Origin: Azospirillum sp. TSA2s | GTDB lineage: Bacteria > Pseudomonadota > Alphaproteobacteria > Azospirillales > Azospirillaceae | Reading direction: 5' to 3' | DNA: 64,000 bases | Assembly: GCF_004923315.1 (NCBI RefSeq) | Contig: NZ_CP039642.1 | Location: 62,001 to 126,000, forward strand | The notes under the pieces: model-generated | Databases searched by the model: none | What the model was told of the DNA's origin: nothing | Seen by the model: only the letters and a program-made list of their open reading frames with translations | In this document: one piece after another, positions 36,701-44,927 of the stretch | Layout: each line of letters begins with the position of its first letter | Position numbering within the stretch: the stretch's first letter is position 1 | Translations under genes and position numbers: made by a program

Positions 36701-36867
36701 AGGATCTCGCGCACCGGCTGGGGATCGGACAAGGCCCGGTTGATGATGATCTTCGGCAGTTCAAGCGAGGCGTAGAGCACCGGGAAGGACGCGACCGTCA
36801 ACAGGGCGAGCAGGATCTGCTGGCGTCCACTGTGCTTCCAAATGAACTGAAATATGTTGCGGTCCAT
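33724..36867 (-). CDS. ABC-like membrane protein with degenerate ATPase motifs and a cyclic-nucleotide-binding domain
   Basis: A 1047-residue protein. An ABC exporter-type membrane domain (about 1-320, six helices; coupling segments ISAETEPLAGFIGDSF and SERIGESVENVREV) is followed by a nucleotide-binding-domain-like region split by a long insert (about 455-720). The Walker A position reads GIAGTNALAL (no GKS/T), the signature position ISVRQRVQL (not LSGGQ), and the Walker B position IFVIYQALNSYD (no DE). Residues about 890-1012 are a cyclic-nucleotide-binding domain (AGDFIYRSGEPSEFTFVLAEG). ATP hydrolysis is unlikely; a scaffold or sensor role is possible. The last residues (about 1028-1047) and the stop come from a half family B repeat. 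Confidence 0.85.
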   Translation of the reverse strand: MDRNIFQFIWKHSGRQQILLALLTVASFPVLYASLELPKIIINRALSDPQPVREILGVSMGPVTYLLVLCFTFLALVLANGAFKMRINTFKGVVGERQVRRLRFMLLDRMLRFPLPHFSKVSQGELISTISAETEPLAGFIGDSFAQPLYQGGTMLTILLFLFIQQPTIGLVSVALIPVQAYIIPKLQMKVKLLGKERVRKVRQLSERIGESVENVREVRVNGTVRYVMAEFSQYLGSIYWIRLEIYKRKYFVKFLNNFINQITPFFLFSIGGYLVLHGNMSIGALVAALSAFKDLTAPWKELLDYYQNMIDAQIKYEQIADQFSPPFLFEWTPPTPATPPDLKAPLRLEAVTWANEYGDRMLQRLSLEVPPGSLVGIAGTNALALRRLAEVLVRLSPPTSGRITIGDQSLDAIPLELLGRRMAYAGPEPRMFTGSMMQNITYGLRHRPPADDPDGMSPARRREIVEAQASGNSTDSMEGIWTDFAMIGATDWTSLRPWFMQCLAATGGETAVYQRGLREVFDPDDYPFVAQPLLRARHWLRDAITERGMDKLLARFERDCFNPYASLAENMLFGLPDGKRLTVARMVCNPTVRELMETYGLWDSAVRIGRRFALRVVGVYRDSADGDVMIMRYPHIDDALFEELVEAVTRLKRRSERPQRRHQEADTLLFATMFLMIVPKRDGMDFVPPAEREAILAIRRSLLNDMPYELRDKVAVFDPDLYHPRLNVMDNLLFGRITTEDPRAITQLRALVDEALERTDARAFVLILVALGEVGIGGSLLPISVRQRVQLIRGLMKKPDIFVIYQALNSYDPEERLRIFLAMKELLPTMTLIVLEERISDNPAFDALYDLEDGRLVRRGQNGADHDEDTMPGEAEETDEPALRLLSRSPVFSDLPETVLRRLLTASEWRTVAAGDFIYRSGEPSEFTFVLAEGEAELVRLMPDNQPPLHIAYIKPPEVIGDLELLAGVRRFSTIRARTDLRLLRLDGANMLRLLSSVPDLPLRVIQQVGKRLTSEAPAVPPPAIQIPLPPREREGAQAEPGKGEG
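33727..33784. repeat. Family B repeat, half copy 4
   Basis: Only one hairpin unit is present, from CCCTCACCCTTCCC to GGGGCGGGAGAGGG. It supplies the final codons and stop of the degenerate ABC gene on the minus strand (PPREREGAQAEPGKGEG). Confidence 0.85.
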
Positions 36868-37002
36868 CAATGGCCTTCAGCGTCACGGCCGGTCAGGGCC
36901 GCAGGGGTCACGCGCGGGAGGATGAAGGACGGAAGATTGGCGTGGGCCGGGCCATTTTCCATCGGTGCTTTTTCCGCTGCCGCTTTCTCCATTACCGCCC
37001 GC

Positions 37003-37623
37003 TCAGCTTTCCACCTTCCAGGCGTAGTAGCTCCAGCGATCGTCGGGCGGCAGGGGCAGCGGCGTCCAGTTGGGGCGCTCCAGCGGACGGTCGGACAGCA
37101 CGATGCCGCCGGGCAGCATCAGCGCGTCGATCAGCGGCGCCAGCCACGCCGCCTGTTTGGCGTCATGGTTGCGGTCGGTGCTGCCGAAATCGGCATGGGC
37201 CAGCCGGGCGCAGCGGCCGAAACGCTCGGCGGCAGCCGGCATGGTTTCCTGGAAATCGCCGACGAACAGGCGGTCCTCGTCCGGCGTCAGCTCCGGCGGC
37301 ACGCGCACCCACATGTCGAAGACCAGGATGTCGCGCGGCGGGAACAGGTGGCGCAGATGGTCGAAGGTGCGGCCCTTGCCCAAGCCCACCTCCAGCACCA
37401 TGCCGTCGCGCCCGGCGACCGCGCGCTGCGCCCAGGCCAGCGCGTCGCGCTGCACCGTCATCCGGTCGATCATCCGGTCGAGCAGCGACCGGCTTTCCAC
37501 GGCATTCCCGACCGCACCAATACCAACATCGGCCGCCATCGGCCCCCTCCCCTTGCCAAGCGCCCGAACGGCACGACGCAGTTTGAAAGGCTGCGCGCGC
37601 GCCGTCGAGACAAATTGTCGCAT
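37003..37623 (-). CDS. Class I SAM-dependent methyltransferase
   Basis: A 206-residue Rossmann-fold methyltransferase. Motif I reads MVLEVGLGKGRTFDHL (about 75-90); an acidic residue follows at DILVFDMW. Later strands include CARLAHADFGSTD and ALMLPGGIVLSDRPL. The acceptor is unknown. It lies upstream of and in the same direction as the degenerate ABC gene, 135 nt away, and may share its transcript. The ATG at 37623 has no good ribosome-binding site; an ATG at 37539 (MAADVG) is an alternative. Confidence 0.72.
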   Translation of the reverse strand: MRQFVSTARAQPFKLRRAVRALGKGRGPMAADVGIGAVGNAVESRSLLDRMIDRMTVQRDALAWAQRAVAGRDGMVLEVGLGKGRTFDHLRHLFPPRDILVFDMWVRVPPELTPDEDRLFVGDFQETMPAAAERFGRCARLAHADFGSTDRNHDAKQAAWLAPLIDALMLPGGIVLSDRPLERPNWTPLPLPPDDRWSYYAWKVES

Positions 37624-37665
37624 GGTCGGGGCCGGCGGGTGCGGCTTCCCTGACTTCCGGCCGGC

Positions 37666-38970
37666 TTATGGCCGGTTCGGGTCGAAGCGCTTCGCCAGCC
37701 CCTGCCAGCAGCGGTAATAATCGTGCTGAAGCTCGGCAGTTTCCAGTGCGTGCCGCGTCGGACGGATGACGGCGCGGGTTTCGAACATGAAGGCCATGGT
37801 GTCGCCGACCCGCTGCGGCCGGGCGGTGTCGGCGGATGTCGCCTTGGCGAAGGTCTCCGCATCGGGGCCGTGGCCGCTCATGCAGTTGTGCAGGGAGGCG
37901 CCGCCGGGCAGGAAGCCCTCCTCCTTCGCGTCGTAGACCCCAACGATCAGGCCCATGAACTCGCTGGCGATGTTGCGGTGGAACCAGGGCGGGCGGAAGG
38001 TGTCCTCCTGCACCAGCCAGCGCGGCGGGAAGATGACGAAGTCGATGCTGTCGACTCCGGGGGTGTCGCTGGGCGATTGCAGCACCAGGAAGATGGACGG
38101 GTCAGGATGGTCGAAGCTGATCGAGCCGATGGTGTTGAAGCGGCGCAGGTCGTATTTGCAAGGGGCGTGGTTGCCGTGCCAGGCCACCACGTCCAGCGGC
38201 GAATGGTCGATGCGGGCGGTCCACAGGGCGCCGTCGAACTTCGCCACCAGTTCGAACGCGCCGTCGACATCCTCGTACCAGGCGTCTGGCGTCAGGAAGT
38301 CGCGCGGATTGGCCAGCCCGTTGGAGCCGATGGGGCCGAGGTCCGGCAGGCGGAAGGGCGCGCCGAAATTCTCGCAGACATAGCCGCGCGCCGTGCCGTC
38401 CGGCAGCTCGACGCGGAAGCGCAGGCCACGGGGGATCAGGGCGATCTCCTGCGGTTCGACCTCCAGCACCCCAAGCTCGGTGTAGAGGCGCAGGCGGCCC
38501 TGCTGCGGCACGATCAGCAGCTCGCCGTCGGCATCGTAGAAGAAGCGGCCCTGCATCGACCGGTTGGCGGTGTAGAGATGGATGCCGCAGCCAGTCTGCG
38601 CCTGCGGCCCGCCATTGCCGCCCATGGTGGTGAGGCCGGCGACGAAGTCGGTCGGCGTATCGGGCATCGCCGGCGGGTTCCAGCGCAGTTGGGTCGGCGG
38701 GGCCGGCACCTCGTCGAAGCGGCTGGTCAGGCGGCCGGACTCCAGCGGGCGGAAGGGTTCGTGCACGACCGCCGGGCGGATGCGGTAGAGCCAGGAGCGG
38801 CGGTTGTGGGCGCGGGGTGCTGTGAAGGCGGTGCCGCTGATCTGTTCGGCATAGAGGCCGTAGGGCGGGCGCTGCGGCGAGTTGCGGCCGACGGGCAAGG
38901 CGCCGGGCAACGCCTCCGTCGCGAACTCGTTGCCGAAGCCGGACTGGTAGGTGAAGGCGGGGGACGTCAT
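37666..38970 (-). CDS. hmgA: Homogentisate 1,2-dioxygenase
   Basis: A 434-residue enzyme that opens the ring of homogentisate to maleylacetoacetate in tyrosine and phenylalanine breakdown. The opening [19 protein letters not shown] is diagnostic. The iron ligands are seen in [15 protein letters not shown] and [10 protein letters not shown], and the active-site base region in [12 protein letters not shown]. Length matches the family. GGGAG lies about 10 nt before the ATG. No maleylacetoacetate isomerase or fumarylacetoacetase gene is adjacent, so the rest of the pathway must lie elsewhere. Confidence 0.95.
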   Translation of the reverse strand: MTSPAFTYQSGFGNEFATEALPGALPVGRNSPQRPPYGLYAEQISGTAFTAPRAHNRRSWLYRIRPAVVHEPFRPLESGRLTSRFDEVPAPPTQLRWNPPAMPDTPTDFVAGLTTMGGNGGPQAQTGCGIHLYTANRSMQGRFFYDADGELLIVPQQGRLRLYTELGVLEVEPQEIALIPRGLRFRVELPDGTARGYVCENFGAPFRLPDLGPIGSNGLANPRDFLTPDAWYEDVDGAFELVAKFDGALWTARIDHSPLDVVAWHGNHAPCKYDLRRFNTIGSISFDHPDPSIFLVLQSPSDTPGVDSIDFVIFPPRWLVQEDTFRPPWFHRNIASEFMGLIVGVYDAKEEGFLPGGASLHNCMSGHGPDAETFAKATSADTARPQRVGDTMAFMFETRAVIRPTRHALETAELQHDYYRCWQGLAKRFDPNRP

Positions 38971-39080
38971 GCGGGCTGCTCCCTGTTCCGGGGGATGCGG
39001 CCGGCCTGGGCAACGGGCGCGACCATTTGTCGCTCATATAGTTTCTTCTGAAACTATACGCCAGAGGAAAATGAATGGCT

Positions 39081-39234
39081 CCCTCTCCCGCCCCGGGAGA
39101 GGGAAGGGGCCCATGGCATCGCCATGGGAAGGGTGAGGGGTTACCCAAGGAGCCATGCGGTCCGGGATTCTTGGAATCCCCCTTACCCTCCCCGCCTTTA
39201 GCGGGTCCCCTCCCTCTCCCGGGGCGGGAGAGGG
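39081..39234. repeat. Family B palindromic repeat, copy 5
   Basis: Full copy in the gap upstream of hmgA and downstream of the adhesin-caspase gene. The inner arm reads CCCATGGCATCGCCATGGG, a local palindrome not seen in the other copies. Confidence 0.92.
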
Positions 39235-39249
39235 CAATATCGCTTCCCC

Positions 39250-42200
39250 TCAATTCATCGCGCGATCCGGCAGGTCGAGGATGAAGTCGCCGCCTTCGTC
39301 GTAGCCGGCGGTGCGGATCACGCCATATTGCGGGGTCTGCGGCGCCTCGCTGGTCACGTCCTGGCGGACTTCCTGGTAGAGCGCGTAGCCGTTGCTGTCC
39401 GTCGGCAGGGCCATCACCCGCTTCTTCAGCGCCACCGCGAAGGGCGAGTTCACCTCGCCGTCGGCGACCGGCTCGTCGCCGCCCGACGACAGGGCCATGA
39501 CGGAGCGGCGCTGCCGGATCTCCTGCTCGTTGGCGAGGCGGCTGGCGTCGATCTTCTGTTCCTTGGTGAAGGCGCCGGAATAGCAGCTGTCCGACACCAC
39601 CATCACATGCTTGGCCGGCATGCGGCTGAGGAAGCGGCCGATGTCGTTGTTGGACACCCAGTTGCGGGCGCTGGTCGTCTCCGCATCGGCCGGCAGCCAA
39701 TAGCCGGTGCCGGTCTCCGCCAGCTCATAGCCGTGGCCGGCGTAATAGACCATCACCTGATCCTGCTCGCCGACCTCGCGGCCGAGCTTGCGCAGAGCCT
39801 CGCCGATCTGCGCCTTGGTCGGGTTGCGCAAGGTCCGGGTCTCGTAGCCGAGATGGTCGTTCAGCGCCTGCGCCACCGCCTTGATGTCGGCACCGGGCGT
39901 GGAGAGGGCCGGGATGGCGCTGTCGCGGTAGCTGTCGACCGCGATCATCAGGGCGATCTTGCGCGGCTTCGGCGGGGCGGCGGGATCGGGGGCGGCCGCC
40001 GCGCTGTCGATGGCGATGCGCTGCTCGGTCGTCTTGCCGGCCTCGTCGGTCATGGTCAGGGTGGCTTCGGTCGCCCCTGGGTCCACCGGGATGCTGGTGC
40101 GGAACTGGCCCTTCTCGTCGATGAAGACCCAGCGGCCGTTCACCCGTGCCTCCGCGAGGTTGGCGCTGTCGGCGACGATGCCGCGCAGGGTCATGCTGCC
40201 GCCGCGGGTGCGGCCGCCTCTCGCCTGCTGCAGGCTGGGTGGGGCCGAGGAAGCGGTCGGCCGGCCGAACATGTCCGCCGCCCGCGGGTTCGCCACCAGC
40301 TGCCGCAGCGCGCCCGAGAAAGCCTGGGTGCGCTGTTCGCGCTCCACCCGCTGCACCATGGCGAGGTAGGTGCGGGCGACCTGGGGCGGCAGGTTGGCCT
40401 GGGTCACCGCGGCCCGCACCTGGGCATAGCCGCCGGGCTGGCCGGACGCGCTGTTCTGCAGGATGCCGCCGACGCGCACCGCCACCGGATCGCCGCTGGC
40501 GGTCAGGCCGCCGATCAGGGTGGGGACGGGGACGCTGGCCAGCACCGCGCGCTGTTCCGGCAGCGAGAGGCTGCCGGTCGACAGGCTTGTCACCGCCTGG
40601 ACCATGCCGCCGCTGCCGGCCGCCTGGATGAGGCTGCCGGCAGCCGCCTGCACCTGCGGCGCGGCGAGAAGCTGCGGCCCCGGCTGCGACAGGGTGGCGC
40701 CGGAGGCGTAGGCCTGCGTTGCCTCCGCCGTGAAGGTGACGGAGCGTCCGGACGGCAGCACCACCGTCGCCGGTGCGGGCGGCGGTGGCGGCGGAGAGGT
40801 CGGGCCGTTGCCGGCCGGCTGGGTGCCGTCGGAGGTCTGGCCGCTTTGCCCGGTCCCTTGCCCTGTCCCTTGCGCCGTCCCCTGCCCTGCCCCCTGCTCC
40901 AGCGCCGCCAGGAAGGTCTGGGGGGTGGTCGCGGTGGTCGAGGAGCCGGGGGATGAACCGGTTGTGACGGCGGCTGTGGTGCCGGCCGTGGTGCCGGTGG
41001 CTGTCGAGCTTGAGCCGGTGGCCGTCGTCCCCGTCGGGCTGGATGCGATCTGCGCCACCGTCTGCAGCACCGTCTGCACGGAAGTGCTGCCGGTCGTGGC
41101 GGTCTGGCCGGTCGACGGCGATGTCGTGTCCGTCGTGCCGGTTCCGCCGGTGGTCGGCGTGCCGGTTCCGTCTCCGCTGTCGGTGCCGGGGGTGGTCGGC
41201 GTGGTGGGCGTCGGGGGCGTCGGGGGCGTGGTTGGAGTGGTCGGGGTCGTCGGCGTGGTCGGCGTGGTCGGCGTGGTCGGGTCATCCGTGATCGGCGGCG
41301 TGACCGGTGGTGTAACCGGGGGCGTCACCGGCGGCGGAGGGGGAGGTGGTGGCGGCGGCGGCGGGGAACTGGTGACCACCACGTCCCCGTTGCTGTACAG
41401 CGCCGTAGCCTTTTCGCCGGTTCCGGCGGTGCCCTGAAGGCTCGCCTCTCCGCCGCCCGCGGCGATGCGGATGCTGCCGTCGGTTTCGGCATCGAGGCCG
41501 ATGCCGGCGACCTCGTAATTGACGGCCGACGTGCCGCCCTTGCCGATGATGGCGAGGCCGCCGGATGAGGTGATCGTCGCCGTGCCTTGGACCTTCACGC
41601 CCCAGGCTTCGTCGGCATCCACCTGGGTGGCGTCGCCATCGATCAGGATGGCATCGGAGGCGGTGGAGCTGGAGCGGATGATCGGGCTGCCGTCGTAGCC
41701 GGTGGCGATCAGCACGCCGGCATTCCAGCCATAGTAAGACACCGCCTTGCCGCGGATGGCGATCTTGCCGGTGCCGGAGAGAATCTCGCTGGTCCCGGTG
41801 ATGGCGACGCCGTGGCCCTCGCTGTCGTAATCGGCCCCTTCGCCGCGGATGGAGATGGTGCCGCCGCCGGACTCCAGCTTGGCGTTCTCGATCGTCACGC
41901 CGGCCGGGCTGTCCGAATTGCCCTTGGCTGCCTCCTGCGTCGGATCGTTGCCGCCGCCCAAGGTGATGGCGCCGCCACTGGTGGTGATCGAACCGCCGGT
42001 AATCAAGATCGGGCCGCCGGAGGACGCACCGCTGTTTACGGTCACCGGCGTTCCGGAGGAAATGATGGTGGAGGACAGCAGCGAGACGCTGTTCCCCGCC
42101 TTGAGCGTCGTCGGGCCGCCGCCGGTCAGGGCCAGGGTCGACGCTTTCAGGTCACGCGCTGCGTCGACATGGATGGCTCCCGATTGGGTGGACACCGTCG

Positions 42201-44586
42201 ATGAGTCCAGCACGATGTCGTCGTTCCACCCGCCGCCGCTCGTCAGGGTGATCGACGTGTTGCCGAGCCCGATCAATTGAGAGGACGCCTCGACCAGAAT
42301 TGCCTCGTTGCCGGAACCGAATTCGTTTCGGTCGGTTCCTCCCGCACCGGCGACGATGATGGCGCCATTGTCGCTCTCGAGCGTCGACGCTCTCAGTCGA
42401 ACGCCGAAGGAATTCCCCGAAGAACAGCCAAGGTAGCAGTCCTGATCGTTGTGTCCGGCGGCGCCCGTGACCGTGACGATGCCGCTCAAGCTCTGTACCG
42501 TCGCCGTGTCGAGCAGAACACCGAGGTTGTCGCCGGTGTACAGGTCGGGATCGCATCCCACTTCCGAGCAGGTGCTGGTTCCACCTGTGCCGGTGAGCGT
42601 GATGGCCCCGCTGCTGGTCAGCAACTGGCTGTTGCGGAGCGCGATGCCGTGGTTTCCGCCACCATCATAGCGTCCACCTTGCCCGTTGACGGTGATGGAG
42701 CCGGCACCGGTATCCACCGTGGCATTGAGAAAATTGACGCCTGACGCATAGCCGGCGATCGACAGTCCGGTTGCCGGGTGGGTCGACGGACCCATCCCGC
42801 CTCCCACCAGAAACGAGCCGCCGCGGGTGTTGATCGAAATGGCTTCGCCTTCTTTGCCGATCTGAACGGCACCCTCATAGGTGTCCGGGTTTCCGGTGTG
42901 TCCAGCGTTCAGGATCAGGTTCAGCGCACCGGCGTCCGACCGGATGCTGCTGTTGACGATGATGTTCCGGTAGGCATTCAACGTCAGCGAAGCGTCGCCG
43001 CCGAACGACTTCACGATGGGCTGGTTGACGGTGATGTCGCCGTCTTCGGATCCATTCGTGTCGGTCTGCAGCGTGACGCTGGTTCCGCTGTTCAGCGAGG
43101 TCTGGATCTCGGTGGCGGTGATGGTGCCGCCGGTGTCCGCCACGATGATGTTGGTCGGGTCGAGCAGCCAGGAGCCACCCTTCCCCTGCCCTGCCCCCGC
43201 CCCTGCATCCACCCTGCCCCGCACATGCAGCGACAGCTTGCCGGAGGTTTCGACGAAGCCGCCGTCGCCGCCGGCCGCGCCGCCACGGGCGGAGACGGCG
43301 CCGTCGAAGCGGGTGGCGTTGTCGGCCCACACCACCACCTTGCCGCCCTTGCCCGCCTGGGTGGCGTCGGCCGCGATGGTGGCGCCTGGGGCCACCACGG
43401 TGTCGGTGGAGGGCGGCACCGGCTTGCGCGCCGGGCGGATGTTGTAGCCGGCCAGCGTGGCGGCGGACGCCTTGCCGCCCTGCACGTCGCCGCCGATCAG
43501 CACCTCCCCGCCCCCGGCCGGACCGGAGGCGTTGACGCGCGCCGATGCCGCCAGCGTGGTGCGGTTGCCGGACACGGTGACGGAGCCACCGGTCTGGCCG
43601 GCACCGTTGCCGCTGGCGTCGAGCGTGCCGGAGACCTCGACCGCGCCGCCGTCGCCCAGCAGGACGATGTCGCCGCCCTGCTGCTCCACCCGACGGGCCT
43701 GCACGGTGCCGGACATGTTGACGACGCGGTCGACCAGCCCCTTGGCGGCGCTGGCCGTCATCTGCACCCGGCCGCCGTCGGCGAAGATCTTGCCGCTGTT
43801 GCTGACCAGCGCATCCACCGGCTTGCCGTTGGCGCCGACGGGACGGGCGTCGGTCTTGGCATCCACCGCGATGTTGATCTTCTGGTCGCCGAACAGGTCG
43901 ACGACGAAGCGCTTGCCCGAGGCTAGCGTCACCTCGCCCAGCCGGGCCTGGATGGTGCCGCGGTTGGCGACGCCGGGGGCGACCAGCGCCGCCAGCCCGG
44001 CCTGTGCCACCGTGATGGTGCCCTCGTTCTCTACCGTCGCGGTGGAGCCGGCGCGCCCCTCGAACTTGTAGCGGCCGGCCATGAAGTCGTCGTTGCGGAT
44101 GTCGTGGGTGGTGGCGAGCAGCCCGCCGACATCGACCTGGGCGTTCGGCCCGAACAGGATGCCGTTGGGGTTGACCAGCCAGACCTGCCCGTTGGCGGTC
44201 AGCCGCCCCAGGATCGCCGACGGGTCGGGGCCGGTGACGCGGTTGAGGGTGATGGAGCCGGCGTCGGGCTGCTGGAAATTGGTGTGCTCGCCCTCACGGA
44301 TGCCGAAGCGCTGCCAGTCGATCACCGCCTTGGAGGTCGACTGGATGATGTCGAGCCGGCCGGGGGCGGTCGCCCGGATGGTGGCGGTGCCGTCGGTGAC
44401 CACGCCGCCTTCGGGATTGGCCAAGGCCGGGAGTGCCAGAGGGAGGGCCAGGGAGAGGGAGGTGATCGCGGCGACGATCGCGAAACGGGCCGCACCCGCC
44501 AGTGCCGTACTGTGGCGCAACGTTGTCCGGTGCCGCGCCATGCCGCGCCGAACCGCCGTCCCGCCGAACGCCCCTGATACTCGCAT
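39250..44586 (-). CDS. Filamentous-haemagglutinin-like protein with a C-terminal caspase domain
   Basis: A 1778-residue exported protein. A signal peptide (1 to about 57; core FAIVAAITSLSLALPLALPA) is followed by a two-partner-secretion haemagglutination domain (about 58-330) with the hallmarks TGPDPSAILGRLTANGQVWL and VNPNGILFGPNAQVDVGGL. A long beta-helix of short glycine-rich repeats (about 330-1080) follows. Then come Pro/Thr linkers (about 1080-1250), an Ig-like segment (about 1470-1530) and a peptidase C14 domain (1541-1778) with the His in YYAGHGYE (H1618) and the Cys in VVSDSCYSGA (C1668). Both catalytic residues are kept. No TpsB outer-membrane transporter gene lies in this window. 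ATG 44586 is used; a GTG lies 3 nt upstream. Confidence 0.88.
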   Translation of the reverse strand: MRVSGAFGGTAVRRGMARHRTTLRHSTALAGAARFAIVAAITSLSLALPLALPALANPEGGVVTDGTATIRATAPGRLDIIQSTSKAVIDWQRFGIREGEHTNFQQPDAGSITLNRVTGPDPSAILGRLTANGQVWLVNPNGILFGPNAQVDVGGLLATTHDIRNDDFMAGRYKFEGRAGSTATVENEGTITVAQAGLAALVAPGVANRGTIQARLGEVTLASGKRFVVDLFGDQKINIAVDAKTDARPVGANGKPVDALVSNSGKIFADGGRVQMTASAAKGLVDRVVNMSGTVQARRVEQQGGDIVLLGDGGAVEVSGTLDASGNGAGQTGGSVTVSGNRTTLAASARVNASGPAGGGEVLIGGDVQGGKASAATLAGYNIRPARKPVPPSTDTVVAPGATIAADATQAGKGGKVVVWADNATRFDGAVSARGGAAGGDGGFVETSGKLSLHVRGRVDAGAGAGQGKGGSWLLDPTNIIVADTGGTITATEIQTSLNSGTSVTLQTDTNGSEDGDITVNQPIVKSFGGDASLTLNAYRNIIVNSSIRSDAGALNLILNAGHTGNPDTYEGAVQIGKEGEAISINTRGGSFLVGGGMGPSTHPATGLSIAGYASGVNFLNATVDTGAGSITVNGQGGRYDGGGNHGIALRNSQLLTSSGAITLTGTGGTSTCSEVGCDPDLYTGDNLGVLLDTATVQSLSGIVTVTGAAGHNDQDCYLGCSSGNSFGVRLRASTLESDNGAIIVAGAGGTDRNEFGSGNEAILVEASSQLIGLGNTSITLTSGGGWNDDIVLDSSTVSTQSGAIHVDAARDLKASTLALTGGGPTTLKAGNSVSLLSSTIISSGTPVTVNSGASSGGPILITGGSITTSGGAITLGGGNDPTQEAAKGNSDSPAGVTIENAKLESGGGTISIRGEGADYDSEGHGVAITGTSEILSGTGKIAIRGKAVSYYGWNAGVLIATGYDGSPIIRSSSTASDAILIDGDATQVDADEAWGVKVQGTATITSSGGLAIIGKGGTSAVNYEVAGIGLDAETDGSIRIAAGGGEASLQGTAGTGEKATALYSNGDVVVTSSPPPPPPPPPPPPVTPPVTPPVTPPITDDPTTPTTPTTPTTPTTPTTPPTPPTPTTPTTPGTDSGDGTGTPTTGGTGTTDTTSPSTGQTATTGSTSVQTVLQTVAQIASSPTGTTATGSSSTATGTTAGTTAAVTTGSSPGSSTTATTPQTFLAALEQGAGQGTAQGTGQGTGQSGQTSDGTQPAGNGPTSPPPPPPAPATVVLPSGRSVTFTAEATQAYASGATLSQPGPQLLAAPQVQAAAGSLIQAAGSGGMVQAVTSLSTGSLSLPEQRAVLASVPVPTLIGGLTASGDPVAVRVGGILQNSASGQPGGYAQVRAAVTQANLPPQVARTYLAMVQRVEREQRTQAFSGALRQLVANPRAADMFGRPTASSAPPSLQQARGGRTRGGSMTLRGIVADSANLAEARVNGRWVFIDEKGQFRTSIPVDPGATEATLTMTDEAGKTTEQRIAIDSAAAAPDPAAPPKPRKIALMIAVDSYRDSAIPALSTPGADIKAVAQALNDHLGYETRTLRNPTKAQIGEALRKLGREVGEQDQVMVYYAGHGYELAETGTGYWLPADAETTSARNWVSNNDIGRFLSRMPAKHVMVVSDSCYSGAFTKEQKIDASRLANEQEIRQRRSVMALSSGGDEPVADGEVNSPFAVALKKRVMALPTDSNGYALYQEVRQDVTSEAPQTPQYGVIRTAGYDEGGDFILDLPDRAMN

Positions 44587-44927
44587 CACCGATCCAATCC
44601 TCTCGCCGCCCCCGAAACCCGATGGGAAGGCAATACGCTGTCACAAACCAATGGATACGAAACATTTTAGCGACCCGACGGCCGCACGGAAATCCCGAAA
44701 GTGGTGACAGAATGTTTCGTGCCGGCAACAGAGGTTGCGCGTGTGCCGGCACCGGAAGCGTTACCGGTAACGGAAACGGAGTGGCAGGCGTTACCGGTAA
44801 CGGTTTTTACGGTACAGGGATGGCCTATTTCCATGGCGCAGGTATCGCCTTTGCCCTTTCGAGCCGTCCGCCGATCCGCTAATAAGAAGGCCATCAAGTA
44901 GACTGGCACGCGATGCAGGGGAAACAG
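44587..44927. other. Intergenic region with partition-site-like palindromes
   Basis: About 340 bp between the divergent adhesin and parA genes, clearly more AT-rich than its surroundings. Two identical palindromes occupy 44759-44802. Promoters for both genes should lie here. Confidence 0.6.
44759..44802. promoter_or_regulatory. Twin 14-bp palindromes upstream of parA (candidate centromere or operator)
   Basis: CGTTACCGGTAACG at 44759-44772 and again at 44789-44802, each perfect, start points exactly 30 bp apart. A broken third copy (TTTTTACGGTAC) follows at about 44804-44814. Placed 125-170 nt before parA, they suit a parS-like site or a ParA/partner operator. Confidence 0.65.

Noticed and set aside
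38971..39249. Short frames in family A and B copies that look like small proteins (RPGRGKGP, LPSPGAGEG or HPREGGNP types)
   Set aside because: The same peptides appear at every repeat copy in several frames; they are translations of the palindromes, not genes, except where a real gene reads through.
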